Shown: piece by piece, positions 16,403-24,996 of the stretch
Layout of the letters: every line of letters begins with the position of its first letter
How positions within the stretch are numbered: position 1 is the stretch's first letter
Assembly: GCA_041749475.1 (NCBI GenBank)
Contig: JBGTBD010000073.1
Span: 1 to 43,950, forward strand
DNA from: JBGTBD01 sp041749475
GTDB taxonomy: Bacteria; Pseudomonadota; Alphaproteobacteria; Rickettsiales; UBA998
Direction: 5' to 3'
DNA: 43,950 nucleotides
The notes under the pieces: model-generated
Told to the model about the DNA's origin: nothing
Databases searched by the model: none
What the model saw: the letters and a program-made list of their open reading frames with translations, nothing else
Position numbers and translations under genes: made by a program

Positions 16403-17170
16403 TTACTCGGCGTGCCCCTGTTCGTTTCTACCCACCTGCTGCATCAATCCATGATAGGCCAGATTAAGGGCCGTGGATTTACGGTGCATCAAGCGGCAGA
16501 ATTCTGTGTGGCGGGCGTGCGTCCAGCGATCCGGATGGCAGTACCGGATGCGGTCGCGATAGGCCCGCTGTATGGTATCTCTATCCGCGTCAGGGCGGAT
16601 ACGCAGCAACTGGTGCGGATGGCCGGTCATGACCCCTTCCGCTTCATCGACCAATTGGGCGATCTCGGCAGGCATCAGCCCGAATTCGGCCCCCATCAGC
16701 GCGATATAGTCATATTCCGCAACCTCCATCGGCCCGTCCGCCATCGCAATCCGCGCAAAACGGCGTATCATCTGGCGTTTGAGGGAAGGCGCATAGGCCA
16801 GCAAGCTCGCGAGCTGCCGGATATATTGAATCTGCGGCGACGTATCGCGCAGCGCCGCATGATAGAGCGCGCGCAATTGGGTCGGATTCACTCCGCTCAC
16901 CGAGAAAAGACGCAGGAAATAATCGGATTCCTTACGGTTCACATCCCCATCGAGCGCCATCAGGCGCGAGGCGAGCACGGCGGACGCATACGCGAACAAC
17001 GCCGGTTGCGATGCATCGAGTGCTTCCTCGAGAATTTCGGGTTGCTGCTGCTCATGGAAACGCTCGACCATCGAGGACAGCCAGTTCAAAGACGACTGGA
17101 GTCGTGACATCAGAGGCAGATTCTGCATATCATTCTGAAATTCTGCAAACTGATGGATGGTGGCGGCCAT
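16403..17170 (-). CDS. TerB-like and J-domain co-chaperone (DjlA-like)
   Basis: 255 residues from ATG 17170. The N-terminal two thirds (about 55-175) is all-helical with acidic D-G-D and M-A-D-G turns, as in TerB (tellurite resistance) domains: LMALDGDVNRKESDYF and IAMADGPMEVAEYDYI. The C-terminal 65 residues are a J domain with Y-R-x-RIRYCHPDRW, the HPD motif at 212-214, which stimulates DnaK ATPase. DjlA has the same domain order, but the N-terminal membrane anchor of DjlA is missing here. The frame extends to a TTG at 17206, which lies inside the predicted -10 box and so cannot be the start. Followed by a strong terminator. Confidence 0.85.
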   Translation of the reverse strand: MAATIHQFAEFQNDMQNLPLMSRLQSSLNWLSSMVERFHEQQQPEILEEALDASQPALFAYASAVLASRLMALDGDVNRKESDYFLRLFSVSGVNPTQLRALYHAALRDTSPQIQYIRQLASLLAYAPSLKRQMIRRFARIAMADGPMEVAEYDYIALMGAEFGLMPAEIAQLVDEAEGVMTGHPHQLLRIRPDADRDTIQRAYRDRIRYCHPDRWTHARHTEFCRLMHRKSTALNLAYHGLMQQVGRNEQGHAE

Positions 17171-17204
17171 GACGTATCTTGCTATGTGAACCAAACGTGG
17201 CCAC

Positions 17205-17233
17205 AATATATAGACGCATCATCCCCATGACAA
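17205..17233 (-). promoter_or_regulatory. Predicted promoter of the TerB/J-domain gene
   Basis: Minus strand TTGTCA (17233-17228), 17 bp, TATATT (17210-17205), each one base from the sigma70 consensus. The start near 17198 leaves a leader of about 28 nt to ATG 17170. Confidence 0.7.
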
Positions 17234-17240
17234 CCATATT

Positions 17241-17269
17241 TTGTCTTTTTATTCTTTTTGCCATATATG
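17241..17269 (+). promoter_or_regulatory. Predicted promoter of the GNAT gene, implying a leaderless transcript
   Basis: Plus strand TTGTCT (17241-17246), 17 bp, TATATG (17264-17269). A start 7 bp downstream falls at 17276-17277, that is, on the ATG of the acetyltransferase, which has no ribosome binding site. It stands back to back with the divergent promoter at 17205-17233. Confidence 0.45.
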
Positions 17270-17276
17270 TCCTGTT

Positions 17277-17777
17277 ATGAACGTGACTTGCAAGAATCAG
17301 GCCCTTTTTCATAGCCCCACCATCCGCCTCTATCACAAGGAGGATAAGCCAGCATTCGACCGTCTGAACCGTGCCTGGCTGGATCAGTATTTCCGCGTCG
17401 AACCCATCGACGAGACCGTCTTTGCCGACCCCTATTCCTATATCATCGCCTCAGGCGGCCAGATATTTATTGCCGAACTGGAGGGGGAGATCGTGGGTGT
17501 CGGCTCTCTCATCAAGTGCGACGAAAAGACCTACGAACTCAGCAAGATGGGCGTCAATGAATCCATCCGCGGCAAAGGCATTGGCCGCACCCTCATGGAA
17601 GCCGCGTTCGATTGGGCAATGAAGCAACAGGCAACGCGCCTCATCATCTATTCCAACACCAAACTAGCCCCCGCCATCGGCCTCTACAAGAAAATGGGGT
17701 TCATCGAAATCCCCCTCTCACAGGAAGCCCGCGAACGCTATGAACGCTGCGATATTATGCTGGAGTTACTAATATGA
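17277..17777 (+). CDS. GNAT-family N-acetyltransferase
   Basis: 166-residue GCN5-related acetyltransferase that moves an acetyl group from acetyl-CoA to an unknown amine substrate. The acetyl-CoA loop V-N-E-S-I-RGKGIGRTLM (with the RxxGxG core) sits in the middle after the strand ELSKMGV, and the C-terminal NTKLAPAIGLYKKMGF is the classic GNAT end motif. ATG 17277 is preferred; an upstream in-frame codon at 17241 would fall on the predicted -35 box. No Shine-Dalgarno is seen. The 3' end overlaps the convergent orphan gene by 9 bp. Confidence 0.85.
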   Translation: MNVTCKNQALFHSPTIRLYHKEDKPAFDRLNRAWLDQYFRVEPIDETVFADPYSYIIASGGQIFIAELEGEIVGVGSLIKCDEKTYELSKMGVNESIRGKGIGRTLMEAAFDWAMKQQATRLIIYSNTKLAPAIGLYKKMGFIEIPLSQEARERYERCDIMLELLI

Positions 17778-18515
17778 ATAATCAAACGGAGGGATAACTT
17801 TATTTTTTCGCATTATATCCAGACGTGTATCACGCAAATCATCTGATAAACCACCCCATGTGTTAAGTTCACGTAAGCTAATAGATTTGCGGTTTTCTTC
17901 TTTGATTTCGCCACATGAATTAAACACTGCTCTATAATCTACATATTTAGCATTAGATTCATAAAAAACATATGCTTCTTTTAGATTTATGGCGAATAAT
18001 TTAGCCAAAAAAGCCTCTGATTTTGACATCCAAAATCGCTGTGGCAACACCACACAGCAGCCTTCATAAAAATTTATTTCAGGATACATTGCTTGTTCTT
18101 TTGTTTTCATTTTATCTAACAAAAAATTGTCAGAAATAAATGCGGCTTTATCATAACAAAAACCAGAGAGATTGAGGCCAGAAACCAGTACAATGACGCC
18201 TATAATAGTGCCCCCGATGATACTAACAGGCCAGAGATCGCATAATTTTGGAAGTGGCTTATGTTTCGCCATAATAAGAAATAAGGATTTAGATAAACTC
18301 ACAAACAGTGCTGCAAGAAGAGCTGCATTTATAAAAAAGGCAGCAAAACCACTTAAGGGATCACCTGATAAAAAATAGACCGCACTATCTGCCTTCACAA
18401 AAAGAAAAATGCCGCCAAGAAAAAACAGATAGGCCGCCATCCATTTCCAACTGGATATGAGCAGAGGAATAATAACAATGGCTAAGAGGCATAGAAAAAA
18501 TGTTATAAGCCCCAT
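17769..18515 (-). CDS. Unrecognised membrane protein, AT-rich
   Basis: 248 residues that I do not recognise. Four hydrophobic segments fill the N-terminal half (about 3-22, 24-44, 55-82 and 95-118), followed by a soluble C-terminal half of about 130 residues with several cysteines (FCYDK, EGCCVV, NSCGE). The gene is clearly more AT-rich than its neighbours and uses A/T-ending codons, which suggests recent acquisition. It lies 14 bp after the DUF1476 stop on the same strand, so it may be co-transcribed, and its 3' end overlaps the GNAT gene tail to tail. Start at ATG 18515 has no clear ribosome binding site. Confidence 0.65.
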   Translation of the reverse strand: MGLITFFLCLLAIVIIPLLISSWKWMAAYLFFLGGIFLFVKADSAVYFLSGDPLSGFAAFFINAALLAALFVSLSKSLFLIMAKHKPLPKLCDLWPVSIIGGTIIGVIVLVSGLNLSGFCYDKAAFISDNFLLDKMKTKEQAMYPEINFYEGCCVVLPQRFWMSKSEAFLAKLFAINLKEAYVFYESNAKYVDYRAVFNSCGEIKEENRKSISLRELNTWGGLSDDLRDTRLDIMRKNKVIPPFDYSY

Positions 18516-18529
18516 ATTTGAAAACCAGC

Positions 18530-18847
18530 TTATCTTTTCAACTCTTCGATTGTATCCTTCAGCATCTCGTCCATTTTCAGGCGCAGCTCGTCATGTGTCA
18601 TGGCGATACTGGCGGCAGTGAGGTCGGCGAGGACTTTTTTCAGTACGTCTTCATCGCCCGGCTCGTCGAAATCTGCCATTACGACTTCCTTCGCGTACTC
18701 TTCGGCAGAGTCGCCGCTCTTGCCCAGAAGCCCTGCTGCCCACAGTCCCAGCGATTTGTTGCGGCGCGCGGTGGCCTTGAACATCAGCTCTTTGTCGTGG
18801 GCGTATTTGTTCTCAAAAGCTTTGTCGCGGTTGTCGAATGTGGTCAT
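18530..18847 (-). CDS. DUF1476 protein, F1-ATPase inhibitory zeta subunit
   Basis: 105-residue helical protein of the DUF1476 family, known in Paracoccus denitrificans as the zeta subunit that inhibits the F1Fo-ATPase by blocking reverse rotation. The N-terminus FDNRDKAFENKYAHDKEL with its basic, amphipathic helix is the inhibitory part in characterised homologues, and RRNKSLGLWAA is the most conserved block. Full length. ATG 18847 is preceded by TAGGAG at good spacing. Nearly restricted to alphaproteobacteria, and often beside purC as here (divergent). Confidence 0.9.
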   Translation of the reverse strand: MTTFDNRDKAFENKYAHDKELMFKATARRNKSLGLWAAGLLGKSGDSAEEYAKEVVMADFDEPGDEDVLKKVLADLTAASIAMTHDELRLKMDEMLKDTIEELKR

Positions 18848-18869
18848 GTGCTTCTCCTATGTTGCTGCT

Positions 18870-18899
18870 TTCATAGCCATGATACGGGCAGTAAGACAA
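18870..18899 (-). promoter_or_regulatory. Possible promoter of the DUF1476 gene
   Basis: Minus strand TTGTCT (18899-18894), 18 bp, TATGAA (18875-18870), both 4/6 to consensus, about 23 bp before the ATG. Weak but the best candidate in the purC/DUF1476 divergent region. Confidence 0.3.
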
Positions 18900-18988
18900 G
18901 TTTTTTTCTGATGGTGCGGCGCGAAACTCATTGCAGGACAGGAAATTCTACAGTAAATCAGGCAGGAAAAATGTTATCGAGAGCACAC

Positions 18989-19807
18989 ATGACCCGCACT
19001 CCCATATATGAAGGCAAAGCCAAACAATTGTTTGAAGGGCCCGAACCGGGGACGCTTATCCAGCGTTTTAAGGACGACGCCACCGCCTTCAATAATAAGA
19101 AGAAGGGGATCATCCGCGGCAAAGGCGTCATCAACAACCGCATTTCCGAATTCATTTTCCTGCGCTTGGAAGAGATGGGCATCCCCACTCACTTCATCCG
19201 CTCGCTCAATATGCGCGAACAATTGGTACATGCGCTGGAGATCGTTCCCCTCGAAGTCATCGTGCGCAACGTAGCCGCCGGCAGCTTCGCCGAGCGTTTC
19301 GGGATCGAGGAAGGCAAACCCCTCGCCCATCCGATCATCGAATATTGCCTGAAGAACGATAAATTGGGCGATCCCTTCCTCGCGGAAGAACATATCATCG
19401 CCTTCCAATTGGCCGACCCGATGGAACTCGAAGAGATCCGTCACCTCGCCTTCCGTGTCAATGACTACCTCTCCGGCCTCTTCACCGGCATCGGCATCCG
19501 CTTGGTCGATTTCAAGATCGAGTTCGGCCGCCATTATGAAGAAGACGGCCGCCCGCGTATCCTTTTAGCGGACGAGATCAGCCCCGATTCCTGCCGCCTG
19601 TGGGATATGAAGACGGACGAGAAACTCGATAAGGACCGCTTCCGCCGTGATTTAGGTGGCGTCGAAGAAGCCTATCAGGAAGTCGCCCGCCGTTTAGGCG
19701 TCCTGCAGACCGCCGAGATCGCGGACCTTGAGACCATCAAGCAGCAGAACGAAACCAAGGCCAACGGCACACACGACGCCGCGCCGACCGACACCGCCAA
19801 AAAGTAA
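18989..19807 (+). CDS. purC: SAICAR synthetase PurC
   Basis: Cytoplasmic ATP-dependent enzyme joining aspartate to CAIR in purine synthesis. 272 residues. IYEGKAKQLFEGPEPG at 5-20 is the PurC N-terminus with the ATP-binding loop; DDATAFN, GKGVINNRISE, EVIVRNVAAGS, DEISPDSCRLWD and D-KDRFRRD follow in the expected order. A tail of about 20 residues after the conserved end is rich in Asn/Thr/Ala and probably disordered. ATG 18989 fits the family best; ATG 18971 would add six residues and has an AGGA that is too close. Followed by purS after 10 bp. Divergent from the zeta subunit gene. Confidence 0.96.
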   Translation: MTRTPIYEGKAKQLFEGPEPGTLIQRFKDDATAFNNKKKGIIRGKGVINNRISEFIFLRLEEMGIPTHFIRSLNMREQLVHALEIVPLEVIVRNVAAGSFAERFGIEEGKPLAHPIIEYCLKNDKLGDPFLAEEHIIAFQLADPMELEEIRHLAFRVNDYLSGLFTGIGIRLVDFKIEFGRHYEEDGRPRILLADEISPDSCRLWDMKTDEKLDKDRFRRDLGGVEEAYQEVARRLGVLQTAEIADLETIKQQNETKANGTHDAAPTDTAKK

Positions 19808-19817
19808 GAGAAACACG

Positions 19818-20057
19818 ATGAAGGCAAAAGTCTATATCACCTTGAAAAACGGCGTCCTCGACCCCCAGGGCAAAGCCACCCAGAACGCGCTGAAGACCCT
19901 CGGCTTCTCCGATGTCTCCTCCATCCGCCAGGGCAAATTCATCGAAGTCGAACTGGCCGAGACCGACAAGGCGAAAGCCGAAGAAGCCGTCAAACAAATG
20001 TGCGAAAAACTCCTCGCCAACACGGTCATCGAGAATTACCGCGTAGAAGTCGCCTAA
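19818..20057 (+). CDS. purS: Phosphoribosylformylglycinamidine synthase subunit PurS
   Basis: 79-residue PurS, the small structural subunit that bridges PurL and PurQ in the FGAM synthase complex. MKAKVYITLKNGVLDPQG at the N-terminus, GFSDVSSIRQGKFIEV in the middle and NTVIENYRVEV at the end are typical. ATG 19818 gives the family length; a longer frame from 19728 only reads through the end of purC. It sits between purC and purQ in one operon. Confidence 0.96.
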   Translation: MKAKVYITLKNGVLDPQGKATQNALKTLGFSDVSSIRQGKFIEVELAETDKAKAEEAVKQMCEKLLANTVIENYRVEVA

Positions 20058-20089
20058 TACTGAACTCTAAACTCTGAATTCCGAACTCT

Positions 20090-20806
20090 ATGAAAATAGG
20101 CATCATCCAATTCCCCGGTTCCAATTGCGACCGTGACGCGCTGACCACCGCCCGCGCATTGACCTCCGGTATGTGGCCGGAAGTTGCTGGTCTTGGAGGC
20201 TCCGCCGAGTTCGTTTGGCACAAGGAAACCACCCTGCCGAAACTCGACCTCGTCATGCTCCCCGGCGGGTTCTCTTACGGTGATTACCTGCGCTCCGGCG
20301 CCATGGCCGCCCATTCCCCCGTCATGCAGGCGGTAAAAAAACACGCCGAAGAGGGGCGTCTGGTTATCGGTATCTGCAACGGGTTCCAGATACTCACCGA
20401 ATCCGGCCTGCTTCCGGGCACGTTGACGCGCAACACCACCCTCAGTTTCGTCTGCCGCAGCGTCAACTTACGGGTCGAGAATGCCAAGACCCGCTTCACC
20501 TCGTCCTACCTCGAAGGCCAAGTCCTGCGCGTTCCCGTCGCTCATCATGACGGGTGCTATTTCACGGACGACAACACATTGAAATCCATCGAGGATAACG
20601 GCCAGGTTCTCTTCCGCTATTGCCGTGCCGACGGCTCCCACGGGGACGACGCCAACCCCAACGGCTCCCTCAACCACATCGCGGGTATCATGAACGCAAG
20701 CGGAAACGTCGCCGGAATGATGCCCCACCCCGAACGCGTCTGCGATCCGCTAACCGGCGGTACCGATGGCCGCGGCGTCTTTGTGTCCCTCGCAAAAGTA
20801 GCGTAG
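20090..20806 (+). CDS. purQ: Phosphoribosylformylglycinamidine synthase glutaminase subunit PurQ
   Basis: Class I glutamine amidotransferase subunit that hydrolyses glutamine and channels ammonia to PurL. 238 residues: IIQFPGSNCDRD (5-16), LPGGFSYGDYLR (57-68), nucleophile Cys96 in GICNGFQIL, and H213/E215 in MPHPER complete the triad. The last 20 residues are GGTDGRGVFVSLAKVA-like, near the usual PurQ end. It follows purS by 32 bp; that spacer consists of degenerate CTGAAYTC-type repeats. purL, normally next, is displaced by an orphan and a secreted-protein gene. Confidence 0.96.
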   Translation: MKIGIIQFPGSNCDRDALTTARALTSGMWPEVAGLGGSAEFVWHKETTLPKLDLVMLPGGFSYGDYLRSGAMAAHSPVMQAVKKHAEEGRLVIGICNGFQILTESGLLPGTLTRNTTLSFVCRSVNLRVENAKTRFTSSYLEGQVLRVPVAHHDGCYFTDDNTLKSIEDNGQVLFRYCRADGSHGDDANPNGSLNHIAGIMNASGNVAGMMPHPERVCDPLTGGTDGRGVFVSLAKVA

Positions 20807-20858
20807 ATTTTACCTATTATTAATATCTTATTTACGTTTTCTAACGTATGATAAAGAG

Positions 20859-21158
20859 ATGGTATTGCCCAACTCCCCAGACGGCTGCATGGCCACCTAT
20901 ATCAGTCAAGCCAACAGTTCGGCGGACTTTGTACCCTCGTCTCTTCGCGCGGAATGTACCAGCGCCATAAATGACCTGATGCTAAGCTGCCCCGATCAGC
21001 TGGTCGAACACACTCGCAACACGGCATTTCAACAGGCATTTGTAGAAGTCAGCGGCTTCAAGTTTGCGATGGAGAATGCAAACCGCGGAGATTTGGGTGG
21101 CCTGTCTCATCAAGCTCCGGAACACCTACCGATAACAGAGCCTACGCTTAACGTATAA
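20859..21158 (+). CDS. Unrecognised small protein
   Basis: 99 residues, soluble, not recognised. Three cysteines (C10, C33, C44) and mixed composition; no signal peptide or membrane segment. ATG 20859 has AAAGAG immediately upstream, which is too close to be a good ribosome binding site, so the start may be wrong (ATG at residue 11 is an alternative). It lies 52 bp after purQ on the same strand and ends 11 bp from the convergent secreted-protein gene. It could be a real lineage-specific gene or a chance frame; base composition is similar to its surroundings. Confidence 0.45.
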   Translation: MVLPNSPDGCMATYISQANSSADFVPSSLRAECTSAINDLMLSCPDQLVEHTRNTAFQQAFVEVSGFKFAMENANRGDLGGLSHQAPEHLPITEPTLNV

Positions 21159-21169
21159 TAATGAATACC

Positions 21170-22621
21170 TTAGTACCGTTTGCTAAGAGTCATGGGCAGA
21201 CGCACCACGTAACTCTTTACGACTTTTCCCGCAAGCGTCTCATATCGCGAAAAAAGCAGCTCCGGCTCCTCCCCTGTAATATCGAAGTTGCGACGCTCGC
21301 TCAATGCGGCATGGGGCAACTTTTTCAACTCCTCTTGATAGCTCCTGCCCTGATCGATCATGGTGAAATACCCCACGCGAGCGCTTGCCGACGACGGGAT
21401 CGTAGTGATGGGGATGGCTTCCTGCTCCCATTCCACCATGCTATTCCCGCGTGATACGATAAGGAAAAGCTGCGCTCCCCCTCCGGTGATCTTTTTCACT
21501 CCCAGCAACACATACCGTCCCAGCACAGTGTTATAGCTGAGATGCCTCACCTCACCCACATCGGTGAGGACGCCTGACACCATTACCTTGGAAATGGGCA
21601 GGAATATACAGGGGTTTCCGGTCCAGCCTTGCGTGGCAAAGGCGTTGGCGCCCTTTGGCGCACCATACATCAGCCAGCTTGACCGGCTGGCGATAGGGCT
21701 GCCATTCTTTGCCCTGAACAGGCAATATCCTTTCTTATGCGTGATAGGATAACGCGCTTTCGAGATAAAATAATAATCTCCATCGACAGGACTTTTCATG
21801 ATGTTAGTCGGCCCATAATACCCGGAAACCCCGCCCTGATGTGCGATAGGTGACGCTTTTTTTCTAGAGGCATCGACAGGGGATGTCTGCTGGGTAATGG
21901 TGGTGGCCACGACTGAAGATTGCGCTAGTGACGGGGATCCGCCAGCGGAAGGCACAAAACTCCAGCGAGCACCGGCAGCAGAATAGGGGGGCGCGGACCT
22001 GCCGGTTTGGGAACGGAACATCACCAGTGAGGACCACCAGCAGTTTTCCTCATTCGCCCCCTTCACCCCGTGGCATCCTTTTGCTCTGGCCTCCTCCCTA
22101 TTATTCCCCACGTCGATGAGTTTCCAATCATTGTTTACCAGCGCGATAATCTCGCGCCCATCCACACTGTAGGTGCTTGTGAGCCATTCATAGTTGCGAA
22201 AGGTGAAGGGATTGGGGTCTTTTTGCGAAAGTAGAACGCTTCTGCAATCCCTGACAAGGGTATGAAACGCCTTCCCAATGCTTACATTCATGTCAAAATG
22301 CCCGGCAAACATGGCGATGTTTCCGTCTTGCAGCATGACAGGGCGCGGAGCCATATCGGTGTAATCATGATAGAGGGTATTCGCCCCAGCGCGTGGGCCG
22401 GTATTTTGCTTCGTAGGGCATGCGTGCTGCCGGGGGAGTATGTGCGGCGCATAAGGGGCGCTACTCTGGAATGAAGTGGTGTAGATAATCCGGTATATAT
22501 CGTCCTGATCCGCCAGGGTATCGCTCGGGTTGAACCGAAGGCGTATAGAATAATCGGACGCCTGAAAAGCGAACGAAGCCGGAGCAACGATAAGTATAAT
22601 ACAAAATAATAAATACCGCAC
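21170..22621 (-). CDS. Secreted protein of unknown function
   Basis: 483 residues with a clear Sec signal peptide (M-R-Y-L-L-F-C-I-I-L-I-V-A-P then ASFAFQ, cleavage near 19-20). The mature part is rich in aromatic residues and short strands, e.g. GNIAMFAGHFDMNVSIG, YYGPTNIMKSPVDGDYYFISKA-like and RYVLLGVKKITGGGAQLFLI. The DG-YYFI and GPTNIM patterns recall five-bladed beta-propeller glycoside-hydrolase folds, but no catalytic set can be identified, so this is a weak hint. A low-complexity Ser/Thr/Gln stretch lies around 225-260. Start is GTG 22621, preceded by AAGGTGA at good spacing. Oriented against the pur genes that flank it, so probably inserted between purQ and purL. Confidence 0.7.
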   Translation of the reverse strand: MRYLLFCIILIVAPASFAFQASDYSIRLRFNPSDTLADQDDIYRIIYTTSFQSSAPYAPHILPRQHACPTKQNTGPRAGANTLYHDYTDMAPRPVMLQDGNIAMFAGHFDMNVSIGKAFHTLVRDCRSVLLSQKDPNPFTFRNYEWLTSTYSVDGREIIALVNNDWKLIDVGNNREEARAKGCHGVKGANEENCWWSSLVMFRSQTGRSAPPYSAAGARWSFVPSAGGSPSLAQSSVVATTITQQTSPVDASRKKASPIAHQGGVSGYYGPTNIMKSPVDGDYYFISKARYPITHKKGYCLFRAKNGSPIASRSSWLMYGAPKGANAFATQGWTGNPCIFLPISKVMVSGVLTDVGEVRHLSYNTVLGRYVLLGVKKITGGGAQLFLIVSRGNSMVEWEQEAIPITTIPSSASARVGYFTMIDQGRSYQEELKKLPHAALSERRNFDITGEEPELLFSRYETLAGKVVKSYVVRLPMTLSKRY

Positions 22622-22770
22622 AGCATCACCTTTGTATTTATCCCAAGATATATTAATATAAGTTAATAATCAATCAATATCATGCGTGCTGTTATGATTG
22701 GTCGTTAAACTACAGGCTTTTCGCTCAAAACCACTTGCCAAACGAGGCCGAAACGTTATGGTCAGCGACC

Positions 22771-24996
22771 ATGTCAGAGGCTTCAGCAAAAAAAATCCAC
22801 CCACCCTCCATCACCCCGGAAATCGTCGCCGAACACGGCCTGACGCCTGAGGAATACCAACGTATTCTCGGCATCATGGGCCGCGAGCCGAATCTGGTGG
22901 AACTAGGAATCTTCTCCGTGATGTGGAGCGAACATTGCTCGTACAAGACCACGCGGATGCATCTCGGCAAATTGCCGACCAAAGCCCCGCACGTCATCTG
23001 CGGCCCCGGTGAGAATGCGGGCGTCATCGATATCGGCGCCGGGCAAGCCGCCATCTTCAAAATGGAAAGCCATAACCATCCTTCCTTCATTGAACCCTTC
23101 CAGGGTGCAGCAACAGGCGTCGGCGGCATATTGCGTGACGTATTCACCATGGGCGCGAGGCCAATAGCTAACATGAACGCGCTGCGGTTCGGCTCGCCCG
23201 ACCACGCCAAGACCCGTCACCTCATCTCCGGCGTCACCAGCGGTATCGGCTTCTACGGCAATTGCGTCGGCGTCCCCACCGTCGGCGGTGAATGTATTTT
23301 CCACCCTTCCTATAACGGCAATATCCTCGTCAATGCGATGACGGTAGGGCTCGCCGATCAGGACAAAATCTTCTACTCCGCGGCTGCAGGCGTGGGCAAT
23401 CCCGTCGTCTATGTCGGCTCCAAGACCGGTCGGGACGGTATCCACGGCGCGACGATGGCCTCCACCGAATTCACTGACGACTCCGAAGAAAAACGCCCCA
23501 CCGTACAGGTCGGCGACCCCTTTACGGAGAAATTGCTCATCGAAGCCTGTTTGGAGCTGATGCAGACCGACGCCATCGTCGCCATTCAGGATATGGGCGC
23601 GGCGGGCCTCACCTGCTCGACGCTGGAGATGGCAGATAAAGGCGGCCTCGGTATCGAACTGGAACTCACCAAAGTTCCCTTACGCGAAGAAGGCATGATT
23701 CCGTATGAGATCATGCTCTCCGAATCGCAGGAACGCATGCTGATGGTATTGAAACCCGACCGCACCGAGATGGCCGAAGCCATCTTCCGGAAATGGGACC
23801 TCGATTTCGCCACAGTGGGCCATTTGACCGACACGGGCCGCATGGTGTTGAAATTTAACGGCGAAGTGGTGGCCGATATGCCCGTCGCCCCAATCTCCTC
23901 CGAAGCGCCGATATATGATCGCCCGCATACGCCAACGCCTAAGCGTGCGCCTATCGCGCCGGAATCCATCACCGCCCCCATATCCACGATGGACGCGCTG
24001 AAAAAACTGATGGCCTGTCCCGACCTTGCCAGCAAACGCTGGATATGGGAACAGTATGACCATCAGGTGATGAACGACACCGTCCTCACCCCCGGCGGTG
24101 ACGCGGCCATCGTCCGTATCCACGGCACGCAGAAAGCGCTTGCCATCACTACCGACTGCACTCCCCGTTATTGTGAGGCAGACCCCGTAGAGGGTGGAAA
24201 GCAGGCCGTTGCCGAGACATGGCGGAACTTAAGCGCCGTCGGCGCCGAGCCCCTCGCCATTACCAACTGCCTCAACTTCGGCAACCCGCAGAAGCCAGAC
24301 GTCATGGGCCAGCTCGTCGGCTGCTTGGAAGGCATGGGCGAGGCTTGCCGTGCGCTTTCTTACCCCATCATCTCCGGCAACGTTTCTCTCTATAACGAGA
24401 CCAACGGCAAGGGCATCCAGCCCACCCCCGCCATCGGCGGCGTCGGCATCCTGAAGGATATGACCAAACACGCAACCCAGAAGAACATGCAGGACGGCGA
24501 CGTCCTCCTCCTCATCGGCGACACCAAGGGCCATATGGGTTCCTCCCTTTACTTACGCGAAATCATGGGCCGCGAAGAAGGACCTCCGCCGCCCGTCACG
24601 CTTGAGACCGAGAAGAAACACGGCGACTTCGTTCGCAGCCTTATCCAGTCCAGCAAAGCGACCACCTGCCACGATTGTTCCGACGGCGGATTACTCGTCG
24701 CAGCCGCTGAATTGGCCCTCGCCAGCCATCTCGGCCTCTCCATCACCCTGCCCTCTAATCTGCCTGTCCACGCAGCAGCGTACGGTGAAGACCAAGCCCG
24801 CTACATCATCGCCGTCAGCGCAGCGAATGCCGCCACCATCACCGCCGAGGCAAATACGAAGAACATCCCCTGTCAACAACTCGGCACGGCGGGTGGGCAA
24901 GAAATCACCGTCACCGGCGAAGGCAGTATTTCCCTACTCGAACTACGCAGCCTCAACGAAAGCTGGATGCCCAACTTCATGGCAGGCAACGCCTGA
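22771..24996 (+). CDS. purL: Phosphoribosylformylglycinamidine synthase subunit PurL
   Basis: Synthetase subunit of FGAM synthase (small PurL type), using ATP and ammonia from PurQ. 741 residues from ATG 22771: MWSEHCSYKTTR (51-62, with the catalytic His55), ESHNHPSFIEPFQGAATG, GGEC-F, DMGAAGLTCS, and in the second half DCTPRYCEADPVEGG-like, NCLNFGNPQKPD, SGNVSLYNET, HDCSDGGLLVAAAE. Length is right. An in-frame TTG at 22735 would add 12 residues and is unlikely. bolA begins on the last base of the stop codon (TGATG). Confidence 0.96.
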   Translation: MSEASAKKIHPPSITPEIVAEHGLTPEEYQRILGIMGREPNLVELGIFSVMWSEHCSYKTTRMHLGKLPTKAPHVICGPGENAGVIDIGAGQAAIFKMESHNHPSFIEPFQGAATGVGGILRDVFTMGARPIANMNALRFGSPDHAKTRHLISGVTSGIGFYGNCVGVPTVGGECIFHPSYNGNILVNAMTVGLADQDKIFYSAAAGVGNPVVYVGSKTGRDGIHGATMASTEFTDDSEEKRPTVQVGDPFTEKLLIEACLELMQTDAIVAIQDMGAAGLTCSTLEMADKGGLGIELELTKVPLREEGMIPYEIMLSESQERMLMVLKPDRTEMAEAIFRKWDLDFATVGHLTDTGRMVLKFNGEVVADMPVAPISSEAPIYDRPHTPTPKRAPIAPESITAPISTMDALKKLMACPDLASKRWIWEQYDHQVMNDTVLTPGGDAAIVRIHGTQKALAITTDCTPRYCEADPVEGGKQAVAETWRNLSAVGAEPLAITNCLNFGNPQKPDVMGQLVGCLEGMGEACRALSYPIISGNVSLYNETNGKGIQPTPAIGGVGILKDMTKHATQKNMQDGDVLLLIGDTKGHMGSSLYLREIMGREEGPPPPVTLETEKKHGDFVRSLIQSSKATTCHDCSDGGLLVAAAELALASHLGLSITLPSNLPVHAAAYGEDQARYIIAVSAANAATITAEANTKNIPCQQLGTAGGQEITVTGEGSISLLELRSLNESWMPNFMAGNA

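Noticed and set aside
18518..18988. N-terminal extension of purC by about 157 residues
   Set aside because: The extension is antisense to the zeta subunit gene; the conserved PurC N-terminus starts at 18989.
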